Source: Owenia fusiformis (taxonomy: Eukaryota; Annelida; Polychaeta; Sabellida; Oweniidae). From it: a stretch of DNA of 64,000 nt. Below are positions 60,112 through 64,000 of the stretch, in pieces (position 1 is the first letter of the stretch; each line of letters opens with the position of its first letter). Under the pieces are notes generated by a model. That model worked only from the letters and a program-made list of their open reading frames with translations. It ran no database searches and was not told the origin of the DNA. The stretch is from contig CAIIXF020000005.1 of assembly GCA_903813345.2 (NCBI GenBank), positions 11,781,375 to 11,845,374 on the forward strand. Reading direction: 5' to 3'. The translations under genes were made by a program, and so were the position numbers.

Positions 60112-60301
60112 GTGTTCTCTCTAACAGGCATCACGTCGCTGTACGGGTTACCGGGCGAGTTTGCAAACATGCAGGTTGAGGGGTCAGACATGGGGCTAGG
60201 CCAGAATCCTCTAGGGATGACCATGAGCCCACTTAACATCATGACCCCCAGTCCTAGCAGCATAGCCTCAAGCCCGGGAGGTGTTGCAATGGATGGTGGA
60301 G
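60112..60301 (+). CDS. HR96: HR96/NR1J-like nuclear receptor, exon encoding the N-terminal (A/B) region
   Basis: This exon follows a strong acceptor (TTTTGTATATTTCCAG, ending 60111) and ends at GGTGGAG|GTAAGT. Phase is 0 in, 1 out. It reads VFSLTGITSLYGLPGEFANM, QVEGSDMGLGQNPLGMTMSP and LNIMTPSPSSIASSPGGVAM, then DGG. The Gly/Ser/Pro/Met-rich make-up is typical of the unstructured A/B domain. The first in-frame ATG is at 60169 (context GCAAACATG), which would start the protein if upstream exons are untranslated. The 19 open codons before it allow an upstream start such as 52436. It connects in frame to the zinc-finger exon at 62354. Confidence 0.85.
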
Positions 60302-60356
60302 GTAAGTGTTTTTAAATGTCATGGTGATCATGTTTTGAAATACATGTACATGTATA

Positions 60357-60560
60357 CGAGGGTTGTCCCGGAAGTAATGCACTATATGCTCTGACTTTCT
60401 TTAATATTTTTTTTAATTTAGCTGAAATTTTGTGTATATAACAATTGAAGTTCTATCTATTATATCCTAAAGTTTCAGCATCGAACATTGATATTAAGTA
60501 TAATAAAGAGGAAAGTAGTGGAATTGGCATTGAATAAAGTGAATGAATATGAAATTAACA
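60357..60560 (+). mobile_element. Solo mariner-type end
   Basis: TA followed by CGAGGGTTGTCCCGGAAGTA resembles the end of mariner elements such as 1349-2435. About 200 bp of AT-rich sequence follows without a matching inverted end in the intron, so it is a truncated copy. It begins 55 bp after the donor of the 60112 exon. Confidence 0.5.
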
Positions 60561-61892
60561 TTCTAAATAGAGCAGTCTACACTTCTTATTTGGATTGAAA
60601 TAAGAGCATATAAAGTAGAGAAGAATTGATGAAATGACAGAAACTTACACGAATTAATTGATCACCAATCGTCCTTCATGATATCTTAAATCATCAGGAA
60701 TATTCAATAATCATTCAGAAATATATTTCTAATTCTAGGGCTTCTCAAATTTTTGCATCTTACATGATTTGGATAATACATTTTGAGTTTGATGAATTAT
60801 TGTGGTTTGAAAGTTTACTGAATTTGATACATAGACTCCTTCATATAATTATAACCCTCTGTCCATGGTGTATTTAAGTAAGTTATGGTACTTTGCTAAT
60901 ATATGGGTGTACTGACACGCTCCTAAGTATCCATTGCTCATACATGATGATCTCTCAATCATTGATGCAAATACGTAGTAAACTCACTTGAGATTTTGAA
61001 GAGACTTGCACCACCCAAAGATTCATTTGCACCCACCAAATAATATACTTGCACCCAGCTAAAAGCGTATTTGCATTCATTTGAAAATTAGTAGAAAAAA
61101 TCAGCATACTTGGACCAACTTTGGTCTGAATCTTGAAAATGAGAATTTTACATACATTTGAAAAATAATGGTAGGAAGAACTCTTATAAAGGCAGTATAG
61201 ATTCGTTAAAAGGCAACTGAAAGTTCAATATATAAAATAAAGCTTCACATTTTAAGGCAATGCTCTATACTGCATCTGAGTAAGGTCAACATGTTATCGT
61301 GGCTCTGCTCCAGACAGTGTTATATTTAAATTCTCTCTTATCTTAAGGACATTGTGTTCTTATTAAACATATGTAAATGTATATACGCAAAGAACAAACA
61401 TTATTTTTCCAATTCTTAGCATTGCAATCTGATCTGCTATTTTCATCTAATCATTTGTAAAATCTTAAATTACCTTTATAATTAAATCTAATCCATAAAG
61501 AATTTGTTTATTAGTTTTATTAGTCTTGGTTTTGTATTTCTCCATCCTGTATGGCATATTATATAACATTTGCTATTTTTGTTACAAACATTTTATGTAA
61601 GGGCATTATCTTGTATTGAGAATGGTATGATTTGATAAGTAGGCATGTTTTATAAATTACATATTGAATTGTTTGACAGCTATTAAAAGTACACTCTTAA
61701 TAATTTATAAATGTCCTAGATTTCAGATATCATTATATTTGAATTAATGTGTTATTTTTACACCTATACACACATATAAGGGTGAAATATTCAAATATTT
61801 TTACCAAAACAGTCGAAATTTAGTGCCCTGTTTAGAAACAAAATCTGGGAGATCACTGAAAGCACAATAAGTAAATAGTTCAAATATAGGAA
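60561..61892 (+). other. HR96: Receptor intron without recognised features
   Basis: AT-rich intron sequence between the A/B exon and the first zinc-finger exon. 'cttgcacccacc'-type motifs repeat loosely at 61008-61075. Nothing else can be supported. Confidence 0.5.
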
Positions 61893-62191
61893 TAGTAAAA
61901 CCTGTTTAATCCAAGCTTCTGGCAGGTGTTCACATTTCAAGGTTATTGAAAAACGTAGGCAATAATATTGTATTGTATTTTATATATTATATATGGAATA
62001 AATGAGAAATGAAAAAAAGGTTATTGACATGAAAGTCTGTGACCGACCAAGAAATAGGGCAGTAAAAGACATTCACATTGAAATGTTTTTGACATGGGAG
62101 TCTCTGACTGACCAAAAAATAGGACAGTAAAAGGTGCTCACAATGAAGGTGTTCAGATAAGAGAGGTGTTCCAGATACATGTTTTACTGTA
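61893..62191. mobile_element. CAGTAAAACCTGT-family MITE in the receptor intron
   Basis: It starts 'agtaaaacctgtttaatcc' and ends 'acatgttttactgta'. Inside, a roughly 73-bp segment ('tgaccgaccaagaaataggg', 'cagtaaaag') is tandemly duplicated. It lies about 160 bp upstream of the zinc-finger I exon. Confidence 0.62.
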
Positions 62192-62353
62192 CTTACCCCA
62201 CGTTTAAAGTACAGTATTCTATTGATGTCTAGCAATGTCTTTCTTGTAAACAGTACACTGTAAATAAACAAATATAAACAAAAAACTACTGTTCATACAA
62301 ACTGTATATATAGGACTATTTAACATGTTAATGACATATAATTTCTTCAACAG

Positions 62354-62490
62354 GAGGTGGTGGTCGCAGAAAGCCTAAAGAAGACAAGATATGTGGTGTG
62401 TGTGGCGACAAAGCTCTAGGGTATAACTTTGATGCAATATCATGCGAGTCCTGCAAGGCTTTCTTCAGAAGAAATGCCCTGAAAGGCTTG
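62354..62490 (+). CDS. HR96: HR96/NR1J-like nuclear receptor, zinc finger I exon
   Basis: The acceptor is TTCTTCAACAG|GA and the donor GGCTTG|GTAAGT; phase is 1 in, 0 out. It encodes [40 protein letters not shown] and NALKGL (residues 45-90 counting from 60169). Zinc finger I is C58-x2-C61-x13-C75-x2-C78. The P-box CESCKAFF has ESCKA rather than the EGCKG/EGCKA of most receptors, a mark of the HR96/DAF-12 (NR1J) group. In arthropods HR96 responds to xenobiotics and lipids, and in nematodes DAF-12 binds steroidal ligands. The ligand of this protein cannot be inferred here. A basic RRKPK stretch precedes the finger. Confidence 0.95.
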
Positions 62491-63210
62491 GTAAGTATAT
62501 CCCATAGGAGGATGAGATATGTTGGATATCCCTCTGCAAAAATAGTTTATTTTATCCATGGATTGAAGAGAAATATATCAATCAAGGATTGAAGAATATG
62601 ATCAATACAATATTCTAGTAACCTTTCTTTGTTAAATTATCTCTTAATAATTGATTAATGTTAAATACTACCAGATGAGGAATAGCAGTAGCTAACAAAT
62701 CTGATTTTACATTTATCTTCTTTATTGATTCACATATGACTGTTACAAATTGGATTTCCTGATATTTTCTAGAAATGAAGATATTGATGAAAACAAATTA
62801 TTTCTACTGGTATCAGTGATTCAAATATTTTAACTGTTAAATTGGCCGTTTTATCTTCCTTTCATGACAAGTTTTTTTCTTAAATTGAACAGCCCATGAT
62901 GTTCACACCTCATCCTAGTATCAAACTGCAAGTACAAGTGCAGATGATACTTTAACACAGGCATGCAGACTTTGATCAACACCTGAATTTTGATGAATTA
63001 TAGGTGTTTGTTTTTATGTCACCACTTCAGAAGTGTTGACATATTGTTATAGTCTCCAACTTTTTTATGGACATTATTCGGCGGTTGGCATTCAGTGGTT
63101 GGTGTTTGACAATTGATGTTCAGTGGTTGGTGTTCGGCTGTTGGTGTCTGTAACAAATAGCAGGTTGTGATATTTTGCATGTTTATTCAATCAGTTTCTG
63201 TTTATTCCAG
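62491..63210 (+). other. HR96: Receptor intron between the two zinc-finger exons
   Basis: This 720-bp intron separates the two zinc fingers. Its 3' quarter is occupied by a GTCACCAC-family MITE (63016-63180), leaving about 30 bp to the acceptor. The rest shows no feature. Confidence 0.85.
63016..63180 (+). mobile_element. GTCACCAC-family MITE next to a splice acceptor
   Basis: It starts 'atgtcaccacttcagaagtg', followed by 'ttgacatattgttatagtct' and 'ccaacttttttatgg', repeated 'ggttggtgtt' motifs, and 'gtctgtaacaaatagcaggt'. It ends 'tgtgatattttgcatg'. The right end lies about 30 nt before the exon at 63211, so the branch point may fall in or beside the element. Confidence 0.72.
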
Positions 63211-63377
63211 GACTATTTTAAGTGCCCCTATGATGAAAAATGCAAGATGGATATATCAAATAGACGATTTTGTAAAAGATGCCGCCTGAAAAAGTGTTTC
63301 GAGATTGGTATGAGAAAAGAATACATTCTAACGGAAGAAGAAAAAGCAAGAAAAAGACAAAAGATAGAAGATAATAG
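63211..63377 (+). CDS. HR96: HR96/NR1J-like nuclear receptor, zinc finger II and C-terminal extension exon
   Basis: The acceptor is CTGTTTATTCCAG|GA and the donor GATAATAG|GTAAGA; phase is 0 in, 2 out. It encodes DYFKCPYDEKCKMDISNRRF, CKRCRLKKCFEIGMRKEYIL and TEEEKARKRQKIEDN. Zinc finger II is C95-x5-C101-x9-C111-x2-C114, followed by the conserved RLKKC. The D-box between the first two Cys is PYDEK. The C-terminal extension GMRKEYILTEEEKARKRQK is characteristic of the HR96/VDR-like branch and contains a basic, nuclear-localisation-like cluster. The hinge and ligand-binding domain lie beyond the window, so cofactor and ligand residues cannot be judged. Confidence 0.95.
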
Positions 63378-64000
63378 GTAAGAGCAATATTACATTAGGG
63401 TTTAGACCTCGTTTATTGATTTGGACTGATATGTTCGCAAAATAATCATCAAGCTCATGAATTAAAATCATTTTATTTATTTCGTAAAAGCTTCAGTATC
63501 ACTTTAGAGAATGGTGTGAAAATTTGGAATGACTTATTTATACTATGTTGAATGAGTTTTATAAATATATTGTATTACCTGTTATAATCAAAATTACTTT
63601 TTATGTTTTTATAGGTCATCCCAAAAGTAAGTTGATTATTTCACTTTCTCTGATAACTGATTAATTAGAAAAAGATTGTTCAATAATCTGTTCAGTCCAA
63701 ATCAGTTAAAGGTCTATTATTTTAACTGCTTTATATAAATCCTCCTTCATCTGACCATGTATTAAAAATTAATTCTGCTTAGATTGATCATATTGTAACA
63801 AAAACTTCAAAGATTTCTCTGCCCATATTCTCTTAATAAGGCCCTGGGCATTTAAATGAGTCATGTGTAATTTTATGTGTGTTTTCTACTATAGTAAAGA
63901 CCACTCACTGGATAACTTTTTGAAAATTAACTTATTTGTTCCATATTTGATGTGTAGTGTGAGGTTCATTCTTGGTTGATATGGCATAGGGCCTTGTTTC
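63378..64000 (+). other. HR96: Receptor intron (partial)
   Basis: AT-rich intron after the zinc-finger II exon. 'ggtcatcccaaaagtaagtt' at 63614-63633 faintly resembles a mariner end but is unpaired. No exon of the ligand-binding domain is recognisable before the window ends. Confidence 0.65.

Noticed and set aside
1-64000. tRNA, rRNA or other classical RNA genes
   Set aside because: No cloverleaf with a convincing T-arm (GTTCGANTC type) and anticodon arm was recognised by eye. A covariance-model search would be needed to exclude them.

Overview
This is an AT-rich, intron-rich and repeat-rich piece of an animal nuclear genome. The gene content points to a protostome, because the nuclear receptor has the ESCKA P-box typical of the HR96/DAF-12 (NR1J) group. 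The repeats look like those of a marine lophotrochozoan: many MITEs, long palindromic elements, and a 'gtccgtccgtctgtccgtcc' element of a kind often seen in molluscs. A bivalve or other mollusc is my best guess, but the species cannot be fixed from sequence alone. There is no prokaryotic gene organisation, no CRISPR array and no convincing tRNA or rRNA.

Two protein-coding genes lie head to head. On the minus strand, 318-7797 carries the first six coding exons of an IRAK4-like kinase. It encodes a death domain, an unusually long Ser/Pro/Gln-rich linker, and the start of the kinase domain with the glycine loop and the VAVK-type lysine. The splice phases of all six exons join without a break, and the rest of the kinase lies beyond base 1. 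On the plus strand, 60112-60301, 62354-62490 and 63211-63377 carry exons of an HR96/NR1J-like nuclear receptor: N-terminal region, zinc finger I, zinc finger II plus C-terminal extension. Its ligand-binding domain lies beyond base 64000.

Between them, 7.8-9.4 kb looks like a divergent promoter region. It has an ETS-type site at each end, and CCAAT and YY1-type motifs on the plus-strand side. I read 9.6-60.1 kb mainly as long 5' introns of the receptor gene. Four candidate 5' exons occur along it: about 9480-9585, 35332-35596, 45161-45246 and 52340-52474. The last has an ATG and a phase-0 donor that joins in frame to the 60112 exon. These are predictions without transcript support.

The rest is mobile DNA. 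It includes a decayed mariner with about 198-bp inverted repeats (1349-2435) and a 9-bp-TSD element carrying a nested hAT-type MITE (6107-7517, nested 7050-7499). A second hAT-type MITE sits inside a CAGTAAAACCTGT-type MITE (28688-28992, nested 28765-28881). A piggyBac-type MITE lies at 41218-41912, and there are many TA-flanked or long-palindrome MITEs. Tandem arrays include a 51-bp array (12 copies, 53062-53673) and a 52-bp array (about 27 copies, 55563-56999). I do not see a coherent undescribed multigene system. The most interesting points are the divergent immune-kinase/nuclear-receptor pair, the multi-promoter 5' region, and the nested or motif-carrying elements.
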